Assembly (NCBI GenBank): GCA_021325555.1
Contig: JAJPGY010000038.1
Span: 1-64,000, forward strand
DNA length: 64,000 bases
Origin: Pseudomonadota bacterium
GTDB taxonomy: Bacteria; Cyanobacteriota; Vampirovibrionia; Obscuribacterales; Obscuribacteraceae
Direction: 5' to 3'
The first letter of the stretch is position 1. Each line of letters starts with the position of its first letter. Below, one piece after another: positions 41,709 to 50,169 of the stretch. The notes under the pieces are model-generated. The model did not search any database. It worked only from the letters and a program-made list of their open reading frames with translations, and was not told the DNA's origin. The translations under genes were made by a program, and so were the position numbers.

Positions 41709-42727
41709 CGGATCATGCCCATGATCTCCAGCGCCTCGGACAGGGTCTTCTTGGCCTCTGCCCTGGCCTTGGCGTTGCCGTACTCGAGAATCTGCCGCAC
41801 CTTATCCGGATCCGCGGCCAGCTTCTGACGCCGCTCGCGGATCGGCCCGAGAAATTCATTGATGATCCCGCCCAGCCGCGCCTTGCAGTCCACGCAGCCG
41901 ATGCCGGCGCTCTCGCACTCCTCCTTGACCCGGGCCGTTATCTCCTTGCCGAAAATCTGGTACATCGGCCAGGGCACCTCGCAAAGATCCGTGTGCCCCG
42001 GATCGGATCTGGCGATGCGGGTACGGTCGGTTACCGCCTGCTTGATCTTCTTCAGGGTGTCCTCTTCGGTGTCGGCCAGCTTGATGTCGTTGCCGTAGGA
42101 TTTTCCCATTTTCTGCCCGTCGACCCCCTTCAGCAGCGGGGTGGCTGTGAACTTCGGCTGCGGCTCGGGGAAGTAGTCGACCCCGTATATGGTGTTGAAC
42201 CGCCTGGCCACATCGCGGGCAAACTCCAGGTGCGACTGCTGGTCCTTGCCCACCGGCACCAGGCTGCCGCGGAAGGCCAGGATATCCGCGCTCATCAGCA
42301 CCGGGTAGCCGAGCAGGCCGTAGGTCGCCCTGTCGCGCGCCTCCTTCTCGTCGGCGGCCAGCATGCGCACCATGTCCTTGAGCGTCGGCTCCCGCTCGAC
42401 CCAGTTCTGGGGCGTGATCATGGAGAGCAGCAGATGGAGCTCGGCTATCTCCGGCACGGCGGACTGGACATAGACAGTCGCCCTTTCCGGATCGATCCCC
42501 ACGGCGAGCCAGTCGAGCGCTATCTCGCGGACATTGTCAGGGATCTCCCGGCTTGCTTGATACTTGGTCGTCAGCGCGTGCCAGTCGACGATGGAGAAGT
42601 AGGAGTCGTACTTCTCCTGAAAGTCCAGCCAGTTGATCAGGGCTCCAAAATAGTGGCCGATATGCAGGCGACCGGTGGGGCGCATGCCGGACATTATTCT
42701 GGTTGCCACTTTGGCGGTCGTGGTCAC
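41696..42727 (-). CDS. trpS: Tryptophan--tRNA ligase
   Basis: Class I synthetase that charges tRNA-Trp. 343 residues from GTG. Seen: 'SGMRPTGRLHIGHYFGAL' with HIGH, 'YFSIVDWHALTTKY', 'VPVGKDQQSHLEFARDVARR', 'GQKMGKSYGNDIKLAD' with KMGKS in place of KMSKS, and 'IGCVDCKARLGGIINEFL'. Domain order is normal for bacterial TrpRS. It follows a 37-residue basic-protein gene by five bases and overlaps the downstream O-antigen-ligase-like gene. Confidence 0.96.
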   Translation of the reverse strand: MTTTAKVATRIMSGMRPTGRLHIGHYFGALINWLDFQEKYDSYFSIVDWHALTTKYQASREIPDNVREIALDWLAVGIDPERATVYVQSAVPEIAELHLLLSMITPQNWVEREPTLKDMVRMLAADEKEARDRATYGLLGYPVLMSADILAFRGSLVPVGKDQQSHLEFARDVARRFNTIYGVDYFPEPQPKFTATPLLKGVDGQKMGKSYGNDIKLADTEEDTLKKIKQAVTDRTRIARSDPGHTDLCEVPWPMYQIFGKEITARVKEECESAGIGCVDCKARLGGIINEFLGPIRERRQKLAADPDKVRQILEYGNAKARAEAKKTLSEALEIMGMIRWRY

Positions 42728-42732
42728 GAGCC

Positions 42733-42846
42733 TTAGCTCTTGCCTGCGCGTGCCTTGGCGATCGCTTCTTTCACCTTGAGCTTCTTGCGAGCAAGCTTGG
42801 CCTTGCGGCGCTGCTTCTTCTCACGAGGATTGTATTTGCGTGTCAT
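42733..42846 (-). CDS. 37-residue highly basic protein
   Basis: The product begins MTRKYNPREKKQRRKAKLAR and continues KKLKVKEAIAKARAGKS: 18 of 37 residues are Lys or Arg. A perfect AGGAG stands six bases before the ATG and the stop lies five bases before the trpS start, so it is almost surely translated and in one operon with trpS. It resembles small ribosome-associated basic proteins in composition, but no named family is recognised. Confidence 0.75.
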   Translation of the reverse strand: MTRKYNPREKKQRRKAKLARKKLKVKEAIAKARAGKS

Positions 42847-42997
42847 GAATCTCTCCTGACATCCGGAATTCCAGCGATTTGTCAATATACCAAATCAGCC
42901 GCCGGACAGGGCGAAATATTGAGCCGCCGGAGCTTAACAAAAAAGATGGGCGGCCGCCGGCGCGACGCGGCCCGGGCCCGGCGGCCGCGGCTCCCCG

Positions 42998-44239
42998 TCA
43001 ATGCACGGAAAATCGTCGCTGCTCGCGGCTGACCGTGTCAAGGTCTTCCTGGGAGAGGAAGCCCTTCTCCACCAGCACCTCCACGAGCTTCAACCCCTCG
43101 TTGCGCGCCGCCTCGCAGAGATCCCGCAGCTCTTCGCCGGTTACGCGCCGGCGCTGGAGGAGATACTGATCCAGCTCCATGCGCCCGAGCAGGAGGTCGG
43201 CAGTCAGCTGCAAAACCGGGTCAGGATTGGCGATATAGCCTCTGTCCATACAATAACGATATGTGGAGAGCACGGCGGCGGGCAGCCGGCTCGCCTCCTC
43301 GACTGCGCTTTCCACGGTCTGCCCTGCTTCCACCTTCAGCAAGGTCTGCCTGATGTTGATATCGAGAGCGGCGTTTTTCAAGGCCAGGAAGCCGAACTCC
43401 GTGATCGTGAAGGTGGCCTTCATCAACCGCTCGATATCAATCGAGATAATGGGAAGCACGGTTGTCCGGGCATAAGACTCGCTCTCGGCGCCGCCGGCCA
43501 CGGCCGGCGGCGCGGCGGAGACGGCAGCAACTTTCTCCGAGCCGGACGGCTCGCGGTCAGCGGCGGCGGCCACCGCCTGCGGTGCCACCGCCTCGCCGGG
43601 GAATATCTCCTGCGAGATGCGCGACCTGGGGGTCTCCTCGCGGTACACCTCGCCGGGCACTCCGGGAACCTCCGGGGTTCCGCCGGCGCGCACGACCTCG
43701 ACCGACCGGGTGAGGATGAGCCTGTAAAGAATGGCCGTGCACTGCACCAGATCGAAGGCGAACTCGCGCATGGAGTCGCGCATCGTTCTGCCGCCCGAGA
43801 GCCAGCCGAGGATGAGGAAATCCTCGCGCTGCAGCGGCTGCAACTTGGACGATTCCTGCCATTCCGGCGTTCCGAAAAGCCGGGAGGGGCGGATCATGGT
43901 GTTCAGGCCGATATTGTTCTCCAGCAAAAAGGAGGCGTGATCGGAGAAGTTGATTACCTGCAGCAGCCTGAGGCTCATGTTCTTATCGATGGTGGCGTGA
44001 AAGCGGGGCGACAGCCGCTCCACATAGAAAGCGCCGTCGTCCCAGGTCATGAACTCGCACACCGCATCGTCGCCGCTCAAGAGCCCGTAGCTGGCCGCTA
44101 TCAGCGTTCCCTCGACGATGACCAGATCCCCGTGGGCCGAGCCCCTCTCCACCTTCAGGCGGTAGCTCTTGTTTCCCTCGTTGGCAAGACACTGCAAAAG
44201 CCCGGGAAGGCTGATGTCCTTCAAACTGCCCTTGATCAT
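42998..44239 (-). CDS. DUF4388 (PATAN-like) protein with MshEN-like tail
   Basis: 413 residues. The N-terminal domain (1-110) is DUF4388: 'IKGSLKDISLPGLLQCLANEGNKSYRLKVERG', 'GTLIAASYG', 'DDAVCEFMTWDDGAFYVE'. A low-complexity Pro/Ala/Glu linker (about 195-255) follows. The C-terminal part (about 345-405) has 'LLGRMELDQYLLQRRRVTGEEL' and 'LVEVLVEKGFLSQEDLDTV', which fit an MshEN-like pair. DUF4388 proteins act in two-component and motility signalling. It is divergent from sigA. Confidence 0.75.
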   Translation of the reverse strand: MIKGSLKDISLPGLLQCLANEGNKSYRLKVERGSAHGDLVIVEGTLIAASYGLLSGDDAVCEFMTWDDGAFYVERLSPRFHATIDKNMSLRLLQVINFSDHASFLLENNIGLNTMIRPSRLFGTPEWQESSKLQPLQREDFLILGWLSGGRTMRDSMREFAFDLVQCTAILYRLILTRSVEVVRAGGTPEVPGVPGEVYREETPRSRISQEIFPGEAVAPQAVAAAADREPSGSEKVAAVSAAPPAVAGGAESESYARTTVLPIISIDIERLMKATFTITEFGFLALKNAALDINIRQTLLKVEAGQTVESAVEEASRLPAAVLSTYRYCMDRGYIANPDPVLQLTADLLLGRMELDQYLLQRRRVTGEELRDLCEAARNEGLKLVEVLVEKGFLSQEDLDTVSREQRRFSVH

Positions 44240-44302
44240 GCGCCCGCTACTGCTGCCTCGTGGTGACTCGCTTCTTGATTCAATCTTATATGAAAGGCGC
44301 TT

Positions 44303-44328
44303 GCCGGGCCCCGGTACCGCGGCCCGGC
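44303..44328. promoter_or_regulatory. Hairpin in sigA divergent region
   Basis: GCCGGGCC/GGCCCGGC is a perfect 8-bp stem with a 10-base loop. It lies in the 44240-44456 divergent gap, upstream of a TTGACT (44378-44383) that may be a -35 of sigA; a clear -10 at 17 bases is missing. Confidence 0.3.
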
Positions 44329-44456
44329 AGAGTCAGTCGGCGGCCGGAAGCCAAATTTACAAAACTTAACATAACTCTTGACTGCTAGAGATTTGCGTGG
44401 ATTGGGTAAATACCCGATAGAGCAGTCCGGTAACGGAAGTGATAAGGAGAAGGGAG

Positions 44457-45419
44457 TTGGTCCCAAAAGTTCGCGAAGAAGCTGCCGAAGAGTGGTCTGA
44501 TGCCGCCGCGTTCGAGCTGGAGGAAGAGCCGATTCTCGCCGAGGAGGGCGAGGAGGTCAGCACCCTCCCCGGGCGGCCGGGCGACGCCTTCACGGAGGAT
44601 TCGGTGCGTCTCTATCTGCGCGAGATCGGGCGGGTAAAGATGGTCAAGCCGGACGAAGAGATTGAGCTGGCGCGGCTTATTGCCAGGGGCGACTGTGACG
44701 CCAAGAAGCGTCTGATTCAGGCCAACCTGCGCCTGGTCATCTCCATCGCCAAGAAATACGTCAACCGCGGGCTGCCGTTTCAGGACCTTATCCAGGAGGG
44801 CAACCTGGGGCTCATCCGGGCAGCCGAAAAGTTCGACCACACCAAAGGCTTCAAGTTCAGCACCTACGCCACCTGGTGGATCCGGCAGGCGATAAGCCGG
44901 GGGCTCGCCGACAAGTCACGAACGATCCGGGTGCCGGTGCACATGGTCGAGTCGATCAACAAGATGAAAAAGACCAGCGCCCGGCTCGCCCAGGAGCTGG
45001 GCAGAAAGCCGACCGAGTCAGAGCTTTCCGATGCCATGGAGCTGCCGGTCAACAAGATTCAGGAGATCATCGCCGCCGATCGCGAGCCGATCTCCATGGA
45101 GATGCCGCTCAATCGCGACGAGGAGACCTATCTAGGAGATCTGATCGAGGACAACGAGTCGTCCCGCCCGGACTCCACCACCGTAGACGAGCTGATGCGC
45201 CAGGACTTGAACCGCATGCTGAGCCAGCTAACGCCCCGCGAGCGTGACATCATGCACCTGCGCTACGGTCTCGAGGACGGCCGGCAGAGAACGCTGGAGG
45301 AGGTCGGGCGCCTGTTCAACATCACCCGCGAGCGGGTGCGCCAGATAGAGCACAAAGCCTTCCGCAAGTTGAGGCAGCCCGCCTGGTCCAGCAAGCTGGC
45401 CGGCTACCTCGAGGACTGA
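44457..45419 (+). CDS. sigA: Primary-type RNA polymerase sigma factor (SigA/RpoD family)
   Basis: 320 residues from TTG 44457, which has AAGGAG eight bases upstream; a GTG at 44439 would add six. Region 1.2 is '[21 protein letters not shown]'. Region 2 includes '[20 protein letters not shown]', '[20 protein letters not shown]' and '[18 protein letters not shown]'. Region 3 is '[20 protein letters not shown]'. Region 4 ends '[20 protein letters not shown]'. Region 1.1 and the non-conserved insert are absent, which is the short form seen in cyanobacteria-like and Gram-positive groups. It is either the housekeeping factor or a group 2 paralogue. Confidence 0.93.
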   Translation: MVPKVREEAAEEWSDAAAFELEEEPILAEEGEEVSTLPGRPGDAFTEDSVRLYLREIGRVKMVKPDEEIELARLIARGDCDAKKRLIQANLRLVISIAKKYVNRGLPFQDLIQEGNLGLIRAAEKFDHTKGFKFSTYATWWIRQAISRGLADKSRTIRVPVHMVESINKMKKTSARLAQELGRKPTESELSDAMELPVNKIQEIIAADREPISMEMPLNRDEETYLGDLIEDNESSRPDSTTVDELMRQDLNRMLSQLTPRERDIMHLRYGLEDGRQRTLEEVGRLFNITRERVRQIEHKAFRKLRQPAWSSKLAGYLED

Positions 45420-45543
45420 CCGCCGGTTCGACAATCTTCAAACTAAAACAACTAACGGGACTGCAGGCGCCCCCTTTTGCTAGGGTTATCGTTGCCCGAG
45501 GGCAGCTATAACGGGGAGCCAGCAAATTCTAACCGACCTGAAC

Positions 45544-46905
45544 ATGGCCAGGATTGAAGATCTCGAGGCGCTAGTCGATTCGGGCGACCGCCAGAAGCTG
45601 CGCTTGATCCTCAACGACAAGCACGCGGCCGACCTGGCCGAATGGCTGTCGCAGATGGACCCTCCGCGCAGGCTCTCCTGCTTCCGGCTGCTGGACATCG
45701 ACAACGCCTCGGCCGTTCTCGCCGAGCTCGAGCCGGACATCCAGTCCGAGCTGCTGAAGGAGCTGGGCGAGTTCGGGCTGGTGCCGATTATAAGCAAGAT
45801 GTCGCCGGACGACGCGGTCGACCTGCTGGGCGAGCTGCCGGCCGAGAAGGTGCAGGCGATTATCAGCCAGATGACCGACGTGGAGGCGGCCGGGGACATC
45901 GAGGAGCTGATGGCCTTTCCGGAGGACTCGGCCGGCGGCATCATGTCCACTGACTACCTGGCCGTCAGCGCCGGCATGACGGTCGAGCAGGCGCTGGCCC
46001 ATCTGCGCGAGCGCTACGAAAAGTTCGAGGAGGATATATACGACGTCTACGTCGTCGACGATGAGGAGAAGCTGGTCGGGCGCGTCACGGTCAAAGAGCT
46101 GCTCACGGCGCCGCCTGACGCCCTTGTCGCGGGGCAGATGGACACCAGCGTGGTGACGGTGACCACCGAGACGGACCAGGAAGAGGCCGCCGAGAAGCTC
46201 TCTCGCTATGACCTGCTCTCGCTGCCGGTCGTCGATGGACAGGGAAAGCTGCGCGGGATCATCACCGCCGATGATGTCATAGACGTGCTAAAGGAGGAAG
46301 CCACCGAGGACATCTACCAGTCGTCGGGAATCAGCGCCGGCGGCCATGAGCTGTCGGAGACTCTCACCTACAGCGTGCCGGCGGCCTTCCGGGCCAGGCT
46401 GCCCTGGCTCATCATCGTCATCCTGATTGAAAGCCTCTCCTCGGTGGTCATCAACCGCTTCGATACGATCATAAGGGAGATGGTGGTGGCGGCATCGTTC
46501 ATGCCGCTGCTGTCGGCGGTCACCGGCAGCGTGGCCACCCAGAGCATCTGCATCGTCATCCGGGGCGCCGCCAGCGACAACATCAACTGGCGGGCCGCCT
46601 GGCGCAGCCTCGCCCACGAGCTGCGCGTGGGCATGCTGCTCGGGCTGGCCTGCGGGCTGCTCACCTTTGCGGTCAGCATCCTCTTCCACAGCGTCGGCCT
46701 TCACCTGGGGCTGGTCGTCGCCCTCTCGCTTTTCGTGACCATGACGGTGGGCATCCTCACCGGCACCCTTATGCCGCTTATCTTCCAGCAGCTCGGGATC
46801 GATCCAGCCCACTCGAGCGGGCCCTTCATCACCAGCCTGCTCGATGTGGGAACCTTTACCATCTACCTGACCATTGTGCACTCGCTTTTGACCTCACTTC
46901 AATAG
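45544..46905 (+). CDS. mgtE: Magnesium transporter MgtE
   Basis: 453 residues. N domain (about 10-125) with 'DLAEWLSQMDPPRRLSCF' type helices; two CBS domains (about 135-262) with 'IMSTDYLAVSAGMTVEQALAHLRE' and 'MDTSVVTVTTETDQEEAAEKL', which sense Mg; then five spans (about 285-450) including 'PLLSAVTGSVATQSICIVIRG', the conserved pore motif. It takes up Mg2+ as a dimer. It precedes the carboxylase gene by 16 bases. Confidence 0.94.
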   Translation: MARIEDLEALVDSGDRQKLRLILNDKHAADLAEWLSQMDPPRRLSCFRLLDIDNASAVLAELEPDIQSELLKELGEFGLVPIISKMSPDDAVDLLGELPAEKVQAIISQMTDVEAAGDIEELMAFPEDSAGGIMSTDYLAVSAGMTVEQALAHLRERYEKFEEDIYDVYVVDDEEKLVGRVTVKELLTAPPDALVAGQMDTSVVTVTTETDQEEAAEKLSRYDLLSLPVVDGQGKLRGIITADDVIDVLKEEATEDIYQSSGISAGGHELSETLTYSVPAAFRARLPWLIIVILIESLSSVVINRFDTIIREMVVAASFMPLLSAVTGSVATQSICIVIRGAASDNINWRAAWRSLAHELRVGMLLGLACGLLTFAVSILFHSVGLHLGLVVALSLFVTMTVGILTGTLMPLIFQQLGIDPAHSSGPFITSLLDVGTFTIYLTIVHSLLTSLQ

Positions 46906-46921
46906 GGGAAACGCCACGATC

Positions 46922-48475
46922 ATGGACGCCACCAAGCTCAACCCTAACGCCGAACTCGAGGAGCGCCGCAAGCAGGCCGGCCACGTCAGCGCCGCCGCAG
47001 CCAGAAAGCGGCACGACCGCGGGCAGCTGCTTGCCTCCGAGCGAATCGAGCAGCTGGTCGATCCGGGCAGCTTCGTCGAGCTGGACCGTTATGCCCAGCA
47101 CCGGTGCACGAGCTTCGGCATGGGGGCCAAGCGGGCAACCGGCGACGGCGTCATTACCGGGCAGGCGACCATCGACGGCCGGCCGGTTTTCCTCTTCGCC
47201 CACGATGCCACCTTTCTTGGTGGCGCGCTCGGGGAGGTTTTCGCCCGCAAGGTCTGCAAGATCATGGACCTGGCCAGGCAGACCGGCTGCCCGATTATCG
47301 GTCTCAACGAATCGGGCGGCGCCCGCATCCAGGAAGGGGTGAGCAGCCTGGCCGGCTATGCGGACATCTTCTACCGCAACGTGCTCTCATCGGGGGTGGT
47401 GCCTCAGATCTCGGCTGTCTACGGGCCGTGCGCGGGAGGAGCCGTCTACAGCCCGGCCGTCACCGACTTCACGGTCATGGTGCGCGAAAAGGGGTTCATG
47501 TTCATCACCGGGCCGGAGATTGTCCGCACGGTGACCGGCGAGGATGTGACCTTCGAGGAGCTGGGCGGGGCGCTTGTCCACAATCAGAAAAGCGGCGTCG
47601 CCCACCTGCTTGCCGAAAGCGAGGAGGACTCCTTCCTCATGGTCAGGCAGCTGCTCTCCTACCTGCCCGGCAACAACATGGAGATGCCGCCGGCGCTGGC
47701 GCCCACACCGGAGGCGGAGCCGCCCGATCAGCACCTTCTGGACAGCATCGTCCCTTTCGACCCGGTCAAACCTTACGACATGCAGGAGGTGATTGACCGG
47801 ATCTTCGACGCGGGCGGGCTCTTCGAGCTTTCTGCCCACCACGCCACCAACCTGATCACCGGATTCGCGCGCCTGGCAGGGCAGGTCGTGGGCGTGGTGG
47901 CAAACCAGCCGAAGGTGCTGGCCGGCGTTCTGGACATCGACGCGTCCGTCAAGGGCGCCCGCTTCGTGAGGTTCTGCGACGCCTTCAACATCCCGATCGT
48001 CACCTTCGTCGACGTGCCAGGCTATCTGCCCGGCAAGGACCAGGAGCACCGGGGGATCATTCGCCACGGCGCCAAACTTCTCTACGCCTACTGCGAGGCT
48101 ACCGTGCCGAAGCTGACCGTGATTACCCGCAAAGCGTATGGTGGCGCCTTTGATGTCATGGGCTCGAAAAACGTGGGCGGCGACCTCAATCTGGCCTGGC
48201 CGACCGCCGAGATCGCCGTCATGGGGGCCGAGGGGGCCGTCAACCTCCTGTACCGCAAGGAGCTGGCCAGGGAGGGCGGGCCCCAGCAGTTAAAGGAGCT
48301 GGTCGCCGAGTACCGCTCCCGCTTCGCCAACCCCTATGTGGCCTCCGAGCTGGGCTACGTCGATGACGTGATCTTCCCTTCGGAGACGCGCAGGCTTCTG
48401 GTGCAGGCGCTGTCGGTGCTAAAGAACAAGAGGGTGGATCGGCCAGCGCGCAAGCACGGGAATATTCCTTTGTAA
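46922..48475 (+). CDS. Acyl-CoA carboxylase carboxyltransferase subunit
   Basis: 517 residues, the beta subunit type of propionyl-/methylcrotonyl-CoA carboxylases. Seen: 'ARKRHDRGQLLASERIEQL', 'NESGGARIQEGVSSLAGY', 'YGPCAGGAVYSPAVTDF', the second half 'SAHHATNLITGFARLAGQ', 'FVDVPGYLPGKDQEH' and 'TVITRKAYGGAFDVMGSK'. The length and full crotonase-fold pair fit propionyl-CoA carboxylase best. It would transfer carboxyl from biotin to acyl-CoA. No biotin carboxylase subunit is nearby. The B12 subunit at 29056 suggests a propionyl-CoA to succinyl-CoA route. Confidence 0.92.
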   Translation: MDATKLNPNAELEERRKQAGHVSAAAARKRHDRGQLLASERIEQLVDPGSFVELDRYAQHRCTSFGMGAKRATGDGVITGQATIDGRPVFLFAHDATFLGGALGEVFARKVCKIMDLARQTGCPIIGLNESGGARIQEGVSSLAGYADIFYRNVLSSGVVPQISAVYGPCAGGAVYSPAVTDFTVMVREKGFMFITGPEIVRTVTGEDVTFEELGGALVHNQKSGVAHLLAESEEDSFLMVRQLLSYLPGNNMEMPPALAPTPEAEPPDQHLLDSIVPFDPVKPYDMQEVIDRIFDAGGLFELSAHHATNLITGFARLAGQVVGVVANQPKVLAGVLDIDASVKGARFVRFCDAFNIPIVTFVDVPGYLPGKDQEHRGIIRHGAKLLYAYCEATVPKLTVITRKAYGGAFDVMGSKNVGGDLNLAWPTAEIAVMGAEGAVNLLYRKELAREGGPQQLKELVAEYRSRFANPYVASELGYVDDVIFPSETRRLLVQALSVLKNKRVDRPARKHGNIPL

Positions 48476-48570
48476 GCGCGGTGGGGACTGCGATAGGCGC
48501 GGTTCCACGGGCAGCTCGCCCCACCGCGCGTCAACCACTGCGTTCCGCTGCGGATTCCTCCCCGGAATCC
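48473..48570. repeat. Stop-codon-adjacent hairpin repeat (family copy)
   Basis: It starts at the carboxylase stop codon. The perfect 11-bp stem GCGCGGTGGGG/CCCCACCGCGC (48476-48486, 48519-48529) is followed by the family 14-mer GCTGCGGATTCCTC at 48547-48560 and a second small stem GGATTCC/GGAATCC. It resembles 53649-53733 in layout. It lies between convergent genes. Confidence 0.8.
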
Positions 48571-48596
48571 TGCGCTCCACTTCCGTGCTTCCTTTC

Positions 48597-49325
48597 CTAC
48601 TCTTCTCTTACGGCGGCGGCTCGGATGCGTTTGATGGCGCTCAGGTCCGGGTGGACGAGGTGGACGGCGGAGCGCAGGCCGGGTTTGCGGTCGGGCTCGG
48701 GCGGGCCTAGCCCGACCAGGTTCAGGGGCACGGAAAGCGGCTCGGGCAGGCGCGCCTCATAGCGGCCGACCGGGTCGTCGCCGCCGGTAAGCTTGCTCAC
48801 GGCGGTCCTGAGCGACTGCGCTTCCTGCGCCGGGCAGCAGAAAAAGAGGCCGGTCAGGCCGGGGAGCTTCTCCGCCCGGCGCAGGAAGCGTTTGAGCAGC
48901 GTCTCCGAGCTCGTCTTGCCGGCCTCGAAGGTCGGATCGACCAGATGGCCCAGGATGAAGGGGCGGCCGCGAAAATCCTGCAGGTGAAGGTCGAACAGCG
49001 GCACCGGCACCCGCTTGAAGATCCCGGACCGCAACTGGAAGACGCTCACCGATGTCACCTTGGACAGCGACTCCCAAAGGTTCTTCTGCCGGTTATACAG
49101 CCCGGTCCTGTGGGCTTGGATAAAAAAGTCGCCAAGGATGAACTCGACAAGCTCCGCCACCGCCGGCGCCGGGTCCGGGCTGCTGCAGATAATATCCATG
49201 TTCTGGCGGGCGGCCAGCAGGTCCTGCGGCTTGAACGTCCGCGGCGAGCGCACGATCGAGTCAGGGCTTATCGCCTCGCTGTTGAGGACCTGGACATCGA
49301 ACTTGTAAACAGGAGGCTGGGACAT
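48597..49325 (-). CDS. Protein of unknown function
   Basis: 242 residues with no signal peptide and no spans. 'YKFDVQVLNSEAISPDSIVRS' opens it and 'FKRVPVPLFDLHLQDFRGRP' is the most hydrophobic part. 'LTGLFFCCPAQEAQSLRTAVS' contains a Cys pair. No family is recognised. It converges on the carboxylase gene across the hairpin repeat and is divergent from the sigma-like gene at 49514. Confidence 0.55.
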   Translation of the reverse strand: MSQPPVYKFDVQVLNSEAISPDSIVRSPRTFKPQDLLAARQNMDIICSSPDPAPAVAELVEFILGDFFIQAHRTGLYNRQKNLWESLSKVTSVSVFQLRSGIFKRVPVPLFDLHLQDFRGRPFILGHLVDPTFEAGKTSSETLLKRFLRRAEKLPGLTGLFFCCPAQEAQSLRTAVSKLTGGDDPVGRYEARLPEPLSVPLNLVGLGPPEPDRKPGLRSAVHLVHPDLSAIKRIRAAAVREE

Positions 49326-49513
49326 CGACCGGGGGAGGCTGATCTGGCGGGCGGGCGTGGTACATCTATGTTATGGGTTCTGGGCGGGGAAAGCAAAGCC
49401 AGGGTTCCGGCTAGAAATCCGAAAAATCGGGCATGTACTGCATTGGGGCTACGGATCCTTCTGAAATTATGTAAACTGAAAAGGAGGCGCAGAGGTAGCT
49501 CCACTGTTACCCA

Positions 49514-50143
49514 GTGGATCGGCTGTCAATGCTCAACCCAGGTCAGCCAATCCCACCGCAATTACTAGACATGGCACTTCTCCCATCACGCAACTATTCA
49601 GAGCAGGCCGCCGCCAATATCCTCGTCGAGGTCAAAAAGGGTAACCAGCAGGCGCGCAACGAGTTCATCTGGGCAAACCAGGAGCGCTTCTACGCGATCG
49701 CCTACATGGCCACCGGCGACGGGGAGGCGGCCACCCAGCTGACGATCATGGCATTCCAGAACGCCTTGACCGCCCTCAAGCAGCTCAATCCCAAGCAGGT
49801 CGGCGGGGCCGCCTGGGAATGGCTCTCGCAGTTCATCGTTGATGCCTGCGCCGAATTCCACATGCAATACTCGGGACCGCAACCGGCGAACCCCTCCACC
49901 GATCCCAGCGCCGACGGGTCGGCGCAGATGGACTGGGAAACCACGGTAATCCTCGGCCCGCAACGGGTCAAGCGTTGCCTGTCCGCCCTGCCCGAGGAGC
50001 AGCGCAACACGTACATTCTGCGTCACCAGCTCGGGCTGGCCATAGATCAGGTGGCCGCCGTGCTGAATCAGAACCCCGACAACGTGATGGCCTGGCTGTT
50101 CCGAGCCAGGGTCCAGATCGTCAAGTGTTTGGGCCGGGGCTGA
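49514..50143 (+). CDS. ECF-like sigma factor (divergent)
   Basis: 209 residues from GTG 49514 (ATG 49529 possible). The region 2-like part 'ARNEFIWANQERFYAIAYMATGDGEAATQLTIMAFQNAL' and region 4-like 'LPEEQRNTYILRHQLGLAIDQVAAVLNQNPDNVMAWLFRARVQIVKCL' follow the sigma-70 plan (helix-turn-helix with AWLFRAR in place of SRL-RAR), with a short linker. It is the likely partner of the zinc-finger protein that starts 26 bases later, since ECF/anti-sigma pairs are usually adjacent. The degeneracy leaves promoter binding open. Confidence 0.7.
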   Translation: MDRLSMLNPGQPIPPQLLDMALLPSRNYSEQAAANILVEVKKGNQQARNEFIWANQERFYAIAYMATGDGEAATQLTIMAFQNALTALKQLNPKQVGGAAWEWLSQFIVDACAEFHMQYSGPQPANPSTDPSADGSAQMDWETTVILGPQRVKRCLSALPEEQRNTYILRHQLGLAIDQVAAVLNQNPDNVMAWLFRARVQIVKCLGRG

Positions 50144-50169
50144 GCGCGGGCAACCGACAGGTATTCTTC

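Noticed and set aside
43001..44266. 421-codon + strand frame opposite the DUF4388 gene
   Set aside because: Antisense shadow; His/Gln/Gly-rich, no domain.
49975..50169. 5' extension of the zinc-finger gene
   Set aside because: It overlaps the sigma-like gene in another frame, and the finger with a good ATG begins at 50170.
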